Assembly (NCBI RefSeq): GCF_030546645.1 | Contig: NZ_JAUOTO010000006.1 | Coordinates: 248,001 to 312,000 of the forward strand | Source of the DNA: Flavitalea plasmicola | GTDB taxonomy: Bacteria; Bacteroidota; Bacteroidia; Chitinophagales; Chitinophagaceae | Reading direction: 5' to 3' | Length of the DNA stretch: 64,000 nt | Shown here: piece by piece, positions 27,782 to 36,700 of the stretch | Position numbering within the stretch: the first letter of the stretch is position 1 | Layout: each line of letters opens with the position of its first letter | The notes under the pieces: generated by a model | Databases searched by the model: none | Told to the model about the DNA's origin: nothing | The model's input: only the letters and a program-made list of their open reading frames with translations | Translations under genes and position numbers: made by a program

Positions 27782-28426
27782 CTACTTCTTTGACATATCG
27801 AAAGGATACAAGGTAGCCCCGGGTAAAAACTGGTTAATTCCTTTGAACGCCGTTGAGCTGCTCCTGACAAAAAACCATCTGTAATCACCATTCACTACAG
27901 CGAAACGAATAGTTTTTGCCTTGTACACAAAAGTGATGTCAGGATACTTGGTGGAGCCTGTAGGCCCCAGCGCCATGTCCACTTTGCTGCCGCCCGTGAA
28001 ATGTAAGCTGACATTGGGAGCCGTCCAGGTCGTTTCATCCAGTGTAGTCTCCGTACTGTTATTCAGCTCCGCATGCACCATGACAGCCGTGCTGCCGGCC
28101 AAGCTTTGAATATTCGTCAATTTGTTGTCTCCCGACACGCCCGCTTTGAATCCATTTCCGTTTGACATAGCCACCGTGACCATCCCGTTCTCCACCTTCC
28201 ACGTACCGGAAGTCTCGCCTGCCAGATCGTACCAGGTCACCGCACCGCCGTCCTTGAATTCCATGCTCAGCGGCTGGGCGCCGTCTCCATTATTGAATTC
28301 ACCCGTCCATATGGTATTTTTAAAGGAAGCGCTGGGATCTGATGTAGCACCATCTTTTTTACAGCCCATAAAACCAAAACTCGCCAGCAGCATAAGCCCG
28401 CCAGCTATATATCTCAGCCTTTTCAT
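27782..28426 (-). CDS. Hypothetical lipoprotein
   Basis: A 214-residue protein with a type II signal peptide (lipobox GFMGC, Cys22) followed by KKDG. The mature part is a predicted beta-rich domain with WTGEF, VTWYDLAG, GTWKVENGMVTV and RWFFVRSS, resembling small lipocalin-like or META-like lipoproteins, but no family was firmly recognised. Eleven bases separate it from the upstream gene on the same strand, so the two are probably co-transcribed from the promoter with paired heptamer sites at 28956-29012. Confidence 0.7.
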   Translation of the reverse strand: MKRLRYIAGGLMLLASFGFMGCKKDGATSDPSASFKNTIWTGEFNNGDGAQPLSMEFKDGGAVTWYDLAGETSGTWKVENGMVTVAMSNGNGFKAGVSGDNKLTNIQSLAGSTAVMVHAELNNSTETTLDETTWTAPNVSLHFTGGSKVDMALGPTGSTKYPDITFVYKAKTIRFAVVNGDYRWFFVRSSSTAFKGINQFLPGATLYPFDMSKK

Positions 28427-28437
28427 ATTCGTAGTTT

Positions 28438-28887
28438 TTAATATTTCTTTATTAATGATTCACCGATATGGCGTACAGATTCCTGCATGCGCTCGGGGGA
28501 GAGCGTATGGGACAGCAGAACGAGCAGCGCACCATAATAAGGCTGTTCGTGAGGCGGCAGCGGTTGCGGACTAAGGCCCGCTTCCTCTACGCCCAGCAGC
28601 TCATACCAGGGTATGGGCGGTATGGGCGGCTTTGGCCAATAACACAATTCATCTTCATATTCCAGGGTTTCTTTCCCGGAATTAAAGAGCAGCTTACCGA
28701 CACGCAGCAGCTCTTTTGATATCCCGGCATCCTTGACTTCCTTTGAAATATCGTTGATGACCGTAGCCGCCATCACATGGCGTGCGCCTGCCGAGAGCAT
28801 GGGGACGTGGGGCTTTAATGGTTCGTACAGCCTGGGGTCCAGGTGTGCTAAGAACACGAGCAAAGATGTTCTTGATGTGAGGTTCAT
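28438..28887 (-). CDS. Conserved-looking hypothetical protein
   Basis: A 149-residue soluble protein of unknown family. It has a helical N-terminal half (DISKEVKDAGISKELLRVGKLL), a Trp/Pro-rich middle (YWPKPPIPPIPWYELL) and a helical C-terminus. No signal peptide. Two candidate NarL-type sites lie 69-84 and 110-125 bases upstream of the start, and the response-regulator gene is the next gene upstream, so this gene is a probable target of that system. Confidence 0.6.
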   Translation of the reverse strand: MNLTSRTSLLVFLAHLDPRLYEPLKPHVPMLSAGARHVMAATVINDISKEVKDAGISKELLRVGKLLFNSGKETLEYEDELCYWPKPPIPPIPWYELLGVEEAGLSPQPLPPHEQPYYGALLVLLSHTLSPERMQESVRHIGESLIKKY

Positions 28888-28955
28888 AACAATTTGTTTA
28901 AGATGATTAATTTTTTATCCTGAACAAATGTATGTTTACCCGAAGGCGCGGACAA

Positions 28956-28971
28956 TCCCATAGACATGGTA
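28956..28971 (-). promoter_or_regulatory. Candidate response-regulator site S1 (7-2-7 inverted heptamers)
   Basis: TCCCATA-GA-CATGGTA: two heptamers in inverted order with a two-base spacer, the geometry known for NarL/NarP sites. It carries one mismatch from the perfect copies and is preceded by CGGACAAT, as is site S3. Confidence 0.5.
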
Positions 28972-28996
28972 AATGTCACGCCATTTCACTGGCAAA

Positions 28997-29012
28997 TACC
29001 ATGAACATGGTA
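28997..29012 (-). promoter_or_regulatory. Candidate response-regulator site S2 (perfect 7-2-7 palindrome)
   Basis: TACCATG-AA-CATGGTA is a perfect 16-bp palindrome, centred 41 bases (about four helical turns) from S1. It lies between the stop of the response-regulator gene and the start of the downstream hypothetical gene. Confidence 0.55.
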
Positions 29013-29048
29013 GCCTGCCACCGTCTCTCTTCCGAAATTCGTCGGACA

Positions 29049-29681
29049 TTAACCCTGTTTATTTCCGAAACGTGCATTGATCTGTGCGCGGGAGTGCACA
29101 TTGAGCTTCTGGTAGATGTTCTTGATGTGTGAGTTCATCGTCTCAGGCGAAATGAAGCATTTCGCGGCAATCTCTTTATAGCTGAGTCCCTGTATGAGCA
29201 GCTCCAGTATTTCATGTTCGCGCTTGGTCAGGTTGAATTCATCCACATTGGGCGCCGCCTTTTTCTTGTGAAAGTACTCCATCACCTTCTTTGCGATCAG
29301 CCCGTTCATGGAAGCCTTTCCTTCATTCAATTCCTTGATGGCGTCAAGGATCTTTTGCGGCGGGTCTTTTTTCAGCAGGTAGCCGTTGGCGCCCGCCTTG
29401 ATAGCAGCGAATATCTTTTCATCTTCTTCGAATACCGTCAGCATCAGTATCCTGATCTCCGGGAAGACCTCTTTCAACTCGATCACCGCATCGATCCCGC
29501 TTTTACCGGGAAGATCGATGTCCATGATCAAAACATCGGGCATATCCTTAACCACATCATCGAGGATGTTCCGGCAATGCTCCCGTTCGAACAGGATCTG
29601 GATATCGTCGGCTCCCGTGAGGATCAGCCTCAAAAGGTCCCGATATCGGCTCTGATCTTCTACAATGGCGGTTTTGATCAT
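29049..29681 (-). CDS. NarL/FixJ-family response regulator
   Basis: A 210-residue protein: receiver domain with VEDQ, phospho-acceptor Asp54 (LIMDIDLPG), ILMLTVF and LLKKDPP, then a LuxR-type helix-turn-helix (LTKREHEILELLIQGLSYKEIAAKCFISPETMNSHIKNIYQKLNV, about residues 148-192, given here in outline). Its start overlaps the kinase stop by one base, so the two are translationally coupled. Three inverted-heptamer sites near this operon are its likely binding sites. Confidence 0.9.
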   Translation of the reverse strand: MIKTAIVEDQSRYRDLLRLILTGADDIQILFEREHCRNILDDVVKDMPDVLIMDIDLPGKSGIDAVIELKEVFPEIRILMLTVFEEDEKIFAAIKAGANGYLLKKDPPQKILDAIKELNEGKASMNGLIAKKVMEYFHKKKAAPNVDEFNLTKREHEILELLIQGLSYKEIAAKCFISPETMNSHIKNIYQKLNVHSRAQINARFGNKQG

Positions 29682-30472
29682 TACAAGACGTTTATAGCGT
29701 TGGTTTCCGTGTACGTAAGCCTCACCGTTGTTCCGCTTCCCGCTTTACTTTCGATCCCGAATGCCGCAGGCAACATGGCGGCACGGGAGTGCATATTCTT
29801 TATGCCCGCCCCCTCGCCCGGCACATCGGCCCCGAAGCCTTTTCCATCATCCCTGATGCTGATAGACACTACGTTGTTCAAAAAGCCCACATGTGCATAG
29901 ATATTCTCTCCGCAGGAATGTTTTACAATATTATTCAAGGTTTCCTGGAGAATGCGGAATATGATGATCTGTTTTTGTATTTCAATGGCAAGCGGGACCC
30001 CTTCTTCGGAGTAATGCACAAGGAACAGCTTGGTTTTGCGTATCCTGTCCAGTTCCGCAATAAAAGACTTTTGCCAGCCAAGACGGTTGATATTTTCAGG
30101 ATTGATGCTTCTGGAAATATCCCTGAGGCTATCCATGGCCTCATTCAGCAGACCATCGACCTCTGATACTTTTTCGGTTTCCGTCGCGGACACGGACATG
30201 GATCGTATATGAACCATCGCGATGGAGATCAGCGTGCCCACATTATCATGCAGCTCACGGGAGATACTTTCAAACGCCTGCGATTGGATCTCTAAGTGCG
30301 CACGCAGTAATTCCCGGTCGAAATTGGTTTTCATTTCGAATTTTTCACGGTGGAACCTGTACTTCCTTCGCTGATTGATAAAAAGAGAGACCACTATAAG
30401 CCCGGTTAACAACAGGATGATCAGCGTGCTGGCAAAGAGGATCAGCGTGACTTCCGAGAATTTCTCTGGCAT
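29681..30472 (-). CDS. NarX-type sensor histidine kinase
   Basis: A 263-residue protein with a single N-terminal membrane helix (about 8-31), a coiled-coil linker, a HisKA_3 H-box SRELHDNVGT with phospho-acceptor His75, and a small HATPase domain (ETLNNIVKHS, DDGKGFG, GAGIKNMHSRA). It has no periplasmic domain, so the signal may come through the membrane protein encoded just upstream, which overlaps this gene by about 31 bases. It pairs with the NarL-type regulator downstream. Confidence 0.88.
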   Translation of the reverse strand: MPEKFSEVTLILFASTLIILLLTGLIVVSLFINQRRKYRFHREKFEMKTNFDRELLRAHLEIQSQAFESISRELHDNVGTLISIAMVHIRSMSVSATETEKVSEVDGLLNEAMDSLRDISRSINPENINRLGWQKSFIAELDRIRKTKLFLVHYSEEGVPLAIEIQKQIIIFRILQETLNNIVKHSCGENIYAHVGFLNNVVSISIRDDGKGFGADVPGEGAGIKNMHSRAAMLPAAFGIESKAGSGTTVRLTYTETNAINVL

Positions 30473-31098
30473 AGGAATCCTGTTATGATGAGTAGGTTCA
30501 GTAAGATAGCGAAGGAATTGGAGAAATACGAATAGTAGAAATTGGTGAATTCCTTATAGTGCCCCCATAAATAGTTGAGCATGCCGAGAAAGGGGACGGT
30601 ACAGCCAAAATAGAGGATGAATCCAAAACTAAACCAGAACCAGGGATCCGCGGTCACGGACGCATTGTCCTCACTTAAATATAATTGCCTGAAATAGGCT
30701 GCTGCAAGAAAGATCATGAAAATGCTGCCCGCGACCAGCATCATCGTCTGCAGCTTGCTGACGCCGGATACGAGGGATTCAGCCAATACCAACAACGGAA
30801 ACACCATGTAGAATGCCCGGATAGCCAGGTGAACGTATTTATGTTTCACCTGACCGTCATATAAATAGGCCAGGACCAGGTACATCACCCAGAAATAGAA
30901 ATTATAGAGCCAGTGGTTCTTCACGCCGTAATACTTGGTAATATGCCCGCACAGATCGATACAAAAATTGAAAACCCAGAAGGCAGCGAGCATTCTCAGC
31001 GCAAAGGGGTAATGACGGCGGAAGCTGATCAGGCTGACGGCGGCGGCGCATCCGACCACTACCAGGGGAAGCGTGGATATTAGTAACTTGACATTCAT
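30442..31098 (-). CDS. Multi-pass membrane protein, probable partner of the kinase
   Basis: About 218 residues from ATG 31098 (an in-frame ATG at 31116 would overlap the upstream gene more). Six to seven hydrophobic helices fill the chain, for example LISTLPLVVVGCAAAVSLI, FYMVFPLLVLAESL and FAILLNLLIITGFL. No family was recognised. Because it lies inside a sensor operon and overlaps the kinase gene, it may be the sensory membrane subunit, as seen in other split sensors; this is inference. Confidence 0.7.
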   Translation of the reverse strand: MNVKLLISTLPLVVVGCAAAVSLISFRRHYPFALRMLAAFWVFNFCIDLCGHITKYYGVKNHWLYNFYFWVMYLVLAYLYDGQVKHKYVHLAIRAFYMVFPLLVLAESLVSGVSKLQTMMLVAGSIFMIFLAAAYFRQLYLSEDNASVTADPWFWFSFGFILYFGCTVPFLGMLNYLWGHYKEFTNFYYSYFSNSFAILLNLLIITGFLCQRNSRKSR

Positions 31099-31102
31099 CG
31101 GA

Positions 31103-31564
31103 TCATTTCGTGCCAACCATAGTCACCGCCTTGGTCGGACTGGGTGGGTTCAGGCCGGTACCTTTCTCCGGTATGCCCGGCATCAGGGTAGTGATCATAT
31201 TATTCAGAACAATATCATCCGCCGCAAAAGTAAGATCACTTTCGATGGTGAAGTTCTTTGCCGGCACCATGGCGATGGTGGCCTGTGTAAATGCGCTGGA
31301 TGCCTCGTGCCATTTACATCCTTTGGGGATGTCCCCTGCCGGAAGTGCCAGCGGAAGAGCCAGCGCCGGAAGCGTCTCGCCCGTCTGGAGCCGAAGGAAA
31401 TATATCCTGACGCTGTCGGCCTGCTGCTTTTTGATCTCGGCAACAAACTTCTCCAGGTCCTCCAGTTTGATCAGGGCCGAAGTGGTGACAAAGGGCAGTG
31501 CTTTATTGTCATTGAAATTCGAGATCCATCTGCTTAGCTCGCCTGTTATAAAATCCGTTTGCAT
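31103..31564 (-). CDS. Hypothetical protein, first gene of the two-component operon
   Basis: A 153-residue protein from ATG 31564 (MQTDFITGELSRWISNF); an upstream in-frame ATG at 31696 would read through the predicted operator and is rejected. The chain is soluble, with ALIKLEDLEKFVAEIKKQQADSVRIYFLRL in the first half and a Gly/Pro-rich tail ending TMVGTK. No family recognised. The perfect heptamer palindrome S3 lies 63 bases upstream, so the operon is probably autoregulated. Confidence 0.65.
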   Translation of the reverse strand: MQTDFITGELSRWISNFNDNKALPFVTTSALIKLEDLEKFVAEIKKQQADSVRIYFLRLQTGETLPALALPLALPAGDIPKGCKWHEASSAFTQATIAMVPAKNFTIESDLTFAADDIVLNNMITTLMPGIPEKGTGLNPPSPTKAVTMVGTK

Positions 31565-31626
31565 GAAATGGAATTTAAGGTGATAAATATAATGCGTGAA
31601 GGTAGCGGGAATGGCGACACGGACAA

Positions 31627-31642
31627 TACCATGTTTATGGTA
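31627..31642 (-). promoter_or_regulatory. Candidate response-regulator site S3 (perfect 7-2-7 palindrome)
   Basis: TACCATG-TT-TATGGTA lies 63-78 bases upstream of the operon start at 31564 and is preceded by CGGACAAT, as S1 is. The distance to the start codon is close to that of S1 (69 bases), which suggests the same mode of activation. Confidence 0.55.
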
Positions 31643-31796
31643 AAAGTTAGATAAGCAAAAAGCGCCTGGCGGGAATAGCTTTCCGGCGAACGTCAAAAAA
31701 AGTTATGATTTATTGATGGGTTACTCATAGATTAATTTATATTTATATTCAAGAGGTTCTCTAAAAGAATTTTTAGCCAGACCGCTGACTGCCATT

Positions 31797-32366
31797 ATGA
31801 AGAATTTGCCTGATATCAAGCAATTAGCAGGACGAGTAGCGAAGGACAATGATAAAGAAGCATATGAGCGGCTATTTTATCACTTTTATGATAACTTATC
31901 CCGTTTTGCTTCCTCGTTGCTTGGACACGAATCTGTCGCAGACGACATAGTTTCGGAAGTATTCGTCAACATCTGGCGAAACAGGGCGCATCTGCCGGAA
32001 ATAGAGAATTTACAGACCTATTTGTATGTGGCGGTGCGCAATCTTTGTATGCGGTACTTAAGCCGCAGAAAGACCATTCTCCTAAGCCTCGACACCCTGG
32101 ATGGGGACTACCTTTTATCTCCCTACCAAACACCGGAAGAAAAAGTCCTGTCTGCGGAGCTGATCTCCAAAATAGAAGCGGCCATTCAGAAACTCCCTCC
32201 CCAATGCAAGCAGGTCTTCACGCTGATCAAAGTGGACGGGATAAGATACAAAGACGCCGCCCAGATACTGAATATTTCCCTGAAAACCGTTGAAGCGCAA
32301 ATGGCGATCGCCATCAAACGGATCCGCCTTGCCGTAGACACCGACCTTGCCCATTTTAGGAATTAA
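31797..32366 (+). CDS. ECF RNA polymerase sigma factor of the SusC-linked type
   Basis: A 189-residue protein with sigma-70 region 2 (YERLFYHFYDNLSRFASSLLGHESVADDIVSEVFVNIW in outline, about 24-62) and region 4 (LPPQCKQVFTLIKVDGIRYKDAAQILNISLKTVEAQM, about 130-170). No extra C-terminal domain. It is followed 95 bases later by a FecR-type anti-sigma factor and then SusC with an STN domain, the standard trans-envelope signalling set. It should activate the SusC promoter when the outer-membrane receptor is occupied. Confidence 0.9.
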   Translation: MKNLPDIKQLAGRVAKDNDKEAYERLFYHFYDNLSRFASSLLGHESVADDIVSEVFVNIWRNRAHLPEIENLQTYLYVAVRNLCMRYLSRRKTILLSLDTLDGDYLLSPYQTPEEKVLSAELISKIEAAIQKLPPQCKQVFTLIKVDGIRYKDAAQILNISLKTVEAQMAIAIKRIRLAVDTDLAHFRN

Positions 32367-32460
32367 CCGCCCTCCCCCGGATCTTTTTCAAGATTATTTT
32401 TACTCCCTTTAAGGGTTTCCTCCTGAAAGGGGCTCTATTATAGTATAAAGCCTCTTATCT

Positions 32461-33597
32461 ATGGATTCAGATCGGCTGCGACAGTTATTAGCCGCAAAAT
32501 GGCTGGGGGAAGCTACGGAAGACGAACTGGAAGAGCTGGAGCAATTGCTGAAATTGCTTCCGGAGGAACAGGAAAAAGAACAATTGCTGGACACTTTTTT
32601 TCAGCAGCGGCAGACGGCTGTCCCCGGATCCCCTAAAGCAAAAGCAGCATGGCAAAAGCACCTGGAAAATATGAATAAGGAATTCCCGGATGATTTTGCA
32701 GCCGGTGATATGCCCTCGGAGGTCCCGGCCCCGGAGGAACGCCGGCGCGCAAGGCTGTTCACCTGGAAAAGATTGGCCATAGCCGCTTCGGTAACAGGTA
32801 TCCTCTGCTTTACGCTCATAAAATATCTCTCTAAAGAACAGGATCGAAGGCGGCGGGAACTCGGGTCGCGATCCTCCCCGGTCAATCGATCCCTGTCCAG
32901 CCGCACCAGTATAAAAAAGATCCTGCCCGATGGCACCATCGTCTGGCTAAATGGCAAAAGCAGCATTGAATACAATGATAGCTTTGGCAGGACCAAACGT
33001 GATATTACATTGACAGGCGAAGCGTTTTTCGACGTGACGCACAATGCCGCAGTGCCTTTGACAGTCCATGCAAAAACGGTAAATATCACGGTGAAAGGAA
33101 CCGCCTTCAATGTAAAAGCCTATCCGGAGGATTCAAAAGTCGAGGCATCGCTGATAAGAGGGTCCATTGAGCTCGCCATGAAAAAAATGCCAGGCAAAAA
33201 AATACTGCTCCATCCAAATGAAAAGATTACGATCACCACTGGCGAAACGACCAGTGCCGGCAACGATAGAAATGCCGGCAGGCGCAGCGGAGATCAGCTC
33301 TATCGTATCAAAGAGCTTAAGACTGAACCCCAGAGCAATCTTATCCCTGAAATATCATGGATGGAGCACAAGCTGGTATTCGACAGCGAGCGCTTTGCAG
33401 ACATCATACCACGGATGGAAAAATGGTACGATATAACGATCTGGACGAGCGACACGGATTTGCTGGAGCAAAGGTTCTCGGCGGTGTTTGAAAAGGAGAC
33501 TATCGATGAAGCGCTGGCTGCGCTACAGTTCACTTATAAATTCAATTTCGAAGTAAAGGATAAACAGGTATTCATCAATAAAAACAAAACTATGTAA
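32461..33597 (+). CDS. FecR-family anti-sigma factor
   Basis: A 378-residue protein: a cytoplasmic acidic N-terminus (about 1-95; EATEDELEELEQLLKLLPEE), one membrane helix (about 101-120; LAIAASVTGILCFTLI), a periplasmic FecR domain (LPDGTIVWLNGKSSIEYN, FFDVTHNAAVPLTVHA) and a C-terminal STN-interacting part (DEALAALQFTYKFNFEVKD). It should hold the ECF sigma encoded upstream and release it on a signal from SusC. The start at ATG 32461 fits the usual N-terminus. Confidence 0.9.
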   Translation: MDSDRLRQLLAAKWLGEATEDELEELEQLLKLLPEEQEKEQLLDTFFQQRQTAVPGSPKAKAAWQKHLENMNKEFPDDFAAGDMPSEVPAPEERRRARLFTWKRLAIAASVTGILCFTLIKYLSKEQDRRRRELGSRSSPVNRSLSSRTSIKKILPDGTIVWLNGKSSIEYNDSFGRTKRDITLTGEAFFDVTHNAAVPLTVHAKTVNITVKGTAFNVKAYPEDSKVEASLIRGSIELAMKKMPGKKILLHPNEKITITTGETTSAGNDRNAGRRSGDQLYRIKELKTEPQSNLIPEISWMEHKLVFDSERFADIIPRMEKWYDITIWTSDTDLLEQRFSAVFEKETIDEALAALQFTYKFNFEVKDKQVFINKNKTM

Positions 33598-33611
33598 TAA
33601 AGATCCACCCC

Positions 33612-33649
33612 CCTCTTAAAAAAAAGAGGAGATGTTTCAGCATCTCCTC
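33612..33649 (+). promoter_or_regulatory. Two mutually exclusive hairpins between fecR and susC
   Basis: GAGGAGATG (33626-33634) pairs with CATCTCCTC (33641-33649), and CCTCTT (33612-33617) can instead pair with AAGAGG (33624-33629). The two stems share bases 33626-33629. Neither is followed by a U-run on the plus strand. A role in setting the FecR/SusC ratio or as an RNA processing site is possible. Confidence 0.35.
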
Positions 33650-33713
33650 CCATCAGGCTAATGGAGTTAGCAGGACCTAAATCTATTAACTCCGGATTTT
33701 TAACCAAAATGTA

Positions 33714-36700
33714 TTGCAATTTATGGAAAAAACCATAATGCCCTGGCTGTGCCCTGCGGCCGGGCTGGTTATTTACCGAAACAAACTGCTGTTGGTCATG
33801 AAATTGAGCGCTATTCTTATTCTTGCCGCCTGCTTGCAGGTTTCTGCCAAAGGATACTCGCAGCAGTCGATCAGCCTTTCCGTACAGGACATCGAGCTTA
33901 AAAAGCTTTTCAACATCATTCAGAGCAAGACGGATTACCGCTTTGTATACAGGGATGCCATGCTCCCTAAAAATGTAAAAGTAACGGTCAACGTCGCCGA
34001 TGCATCCGTAGAAGAAGTGTTGAGGATGGCATTCAGGAACACACCTATACAGTATAAGGTCTTCCCCAATAACCTCATCGTGCTGAATGCATATTTCGCA
34101 GCGATCACCGTTACGGGTACGATCACGGATTCTACGGGCAGCCCTTTGCAGGGCGTAAGCATCAGCGTAAAAGGCAATGGAAAGATCGGTACCACCACGG
34201 ATGTGAACGGTAGATTCATTTTGGATGTGCCCGACAACGCAACGCTGGTATTTACCATGGTGGGATATGAAACACAGGAGTTCCTTGCCAGGCCTGTCAT
34301 TACGCTGATAATGCAGATGCAGAAAAGCAAGCTGGAGGACGTAGTGGTTACGGCATTCGGAAAAAAACAGCGGAAAGAAGCAATCGTCGGATCGGTGACT
34401 TCCATCAACGCCAAAGACCTTAAGATCCCTTCCAGCAACCTGACCACCACCTTTGCAGGCCGCCTCGCCGGCGTCATTGCCTACCAGCGTACAGGTGAGC
34501 CGGGCGCCGATAATGCCAGCTTTTTTATAAGAGGTGTCACCACCTTCGGCAACGGCAGCGGAAGCCCGCTGATCCTGATAGACAACATTGAATTGAGTAC
34601 CACGGACCTGGCTCGTCTGCAGCCGGATGATATCGAAAGCTTTTCTATTCTGAAGGACGCCAGCGCCACCGCCCTGTACGGAGCCAGGGGCGCCAACGGG
34701 GTTATTTTCATCACCACCAAGCAAGGAAAGGAAGGCAAAGCCAGGTTGAGCTTGCGCATGGAAAACTCAATTTCCGAACCAACCAAAGAAATAGCGATCG
34801 CCGATCCCATCACTCATATGCAATTGTACACGGAGGCGCAGCTGACGAGAGATCCCCTGGCGCATCTCAATTATTCACAGAACAAGATCGACCATACCAT
34901 CGCTAAGGACAACCCCGCCGTATATCCCGCCAACGACTGGTTTAAGCTCCTATTCAAGGACAGGACCTCCATTCAAAGGGCCAACATGAGCATAACAGGA
35001 GGCGGAAAAGTGGCTCAATACTATGTGGCAGGCAGCTATAAGATCGATAACGGCAACCTCAATGTCGATCACCGGAGCAATTTCAACACCAATATCAAGC
35101 TGAACAGCTACCAGCTGCGCTCCAACGTCAATATCCAGCTCACGGATCAGACGGAGCTCGTAGTAAGATTGTACGGCACTTTCGACGATTACAAAGGACC
35201 CATCGACGGGGGCTCCGGCGCCTATCAGAAAGCGCTCAGGGCCAGTCCGGCATTGTTTGCACCCTATTATGCGCCTGATTCCGCAAACATAGCGGCACAG
35301 CACATCCTGTTCGGCAACTTCAGGTCCGGAACGTCCTTTTATATCAATCCATATGCAGAGATCCAAAAAGGGTACAAAGAGTACTCTCAGAGCAGGATGC
35401 TTGCCCAGCTGGAATTGAGTCAAAAATTATCCTCCCTTACCAAGGGACTTAATTTCAAGGCGCTCTTCAGCACGAACCGTTACGCCTATTTCGATGTATA
35501 CAGGGCCTACGGTCCCTACTTTTATAACGTCGCCACCTATGACAGGCAGTCCAACAAATACACCCTGAACTGGCTCAATGAACTGCAAGGTCCGCCCGCT
35601 TATGAAGACATCAGGCCGCTGGGCCAGCTGGGAGGACCCGGCATCAACGACCCGCAGCGAAACCTGAATACGAACCTGTACGCCCAGGCTACCCTGGATT
35701 ACAGCAGGACGTTCGCCGAAAAACACAACGTAGGGGCAACCCTCGTCTATACGGTCCAGCAAAGTCTGATCACCACCAGCGCGCTCGATGTACAGTCATC
35801 TCTGCCGCACAGGAATCTCGGATTATCCGGAAGGGCGTCCTATTCGTATGACAACAGGTATTTCACCGAGCTCAATTTCGGATACAATGGCTCTGAAAGA
35901 TTTTACAAGACCAGGCAGTTCGGGTTCTTTCCCACCCTCGGCGTCGCCTGGGTCGCATCAAACGAAGGATTTTGGAATAGCCGGGTTATCAACAAGCTCA
36001 AACTGCGGGGCTCCTACGGCCTGGTAGGCAATGACGCCATCGGCAGGGCGACGGACCGGTTCTTCTATTTGTCGAGTGTGAACCTCAACGACCCGTCCCG
36101 GTCCGCCTCCTTCGGCTATGACGACACCTATTCCCGCAACGGCGTCTCCATCAGCAGGTACCCCAATACGGATATCACCTGGGAAAAATCGTACCAGTCC
36201 AACTTTGCCATAGAGCTGGGGATATTGCATAAGATCAACATCGTGGCGGAGATCTACAACCAGCGAAGAAAGAATATCCTCATGGACAGGGCTTCCATTC
36301 CCAGTACCGTAGGGCTCTCCGCGCTGACACAGGCGAATGTGGGGGAGGCGCGATCCAGAGGACTGGATCTGTCTTTCGATTATACCCATACTTTCAACAG
36401 AGACCTATCCGTCATCGCCAGGGGCAGCCTTACCTATGCCAGGGGCGAATATGTGAAATACGAAGAACCGGTGTATGCCGAAAAATACAAGTCGCATGTA
36501 GGTCAATCCATTACACAAACCTGGGGCTACATAGCCGAACGCTTGTTCATAGACGATAAGGACCTATTGAATTCACCGCACCAAAATTTCGGATTGTACC
36601 AGGCGGGCGATATAAAATACCGTGATATCAACATGGACGGAAAGATCACCGAGCTCGATATGGTGCCGCTGGGCAATCCCACTACCCCGGAGATAACCTA

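Noticed and set aside
31565..31696. N-terminal extension of the 31103-31564 gene
   Set aside because: It would be translated through the response-regulator site S3 and has no similarity to normal protein starts.
33534..34724. A 396-codon open frame opposite the start of susC
   Set aside because: Antisense to the STN and plug region; no motif, and it overlaps fecR as well.
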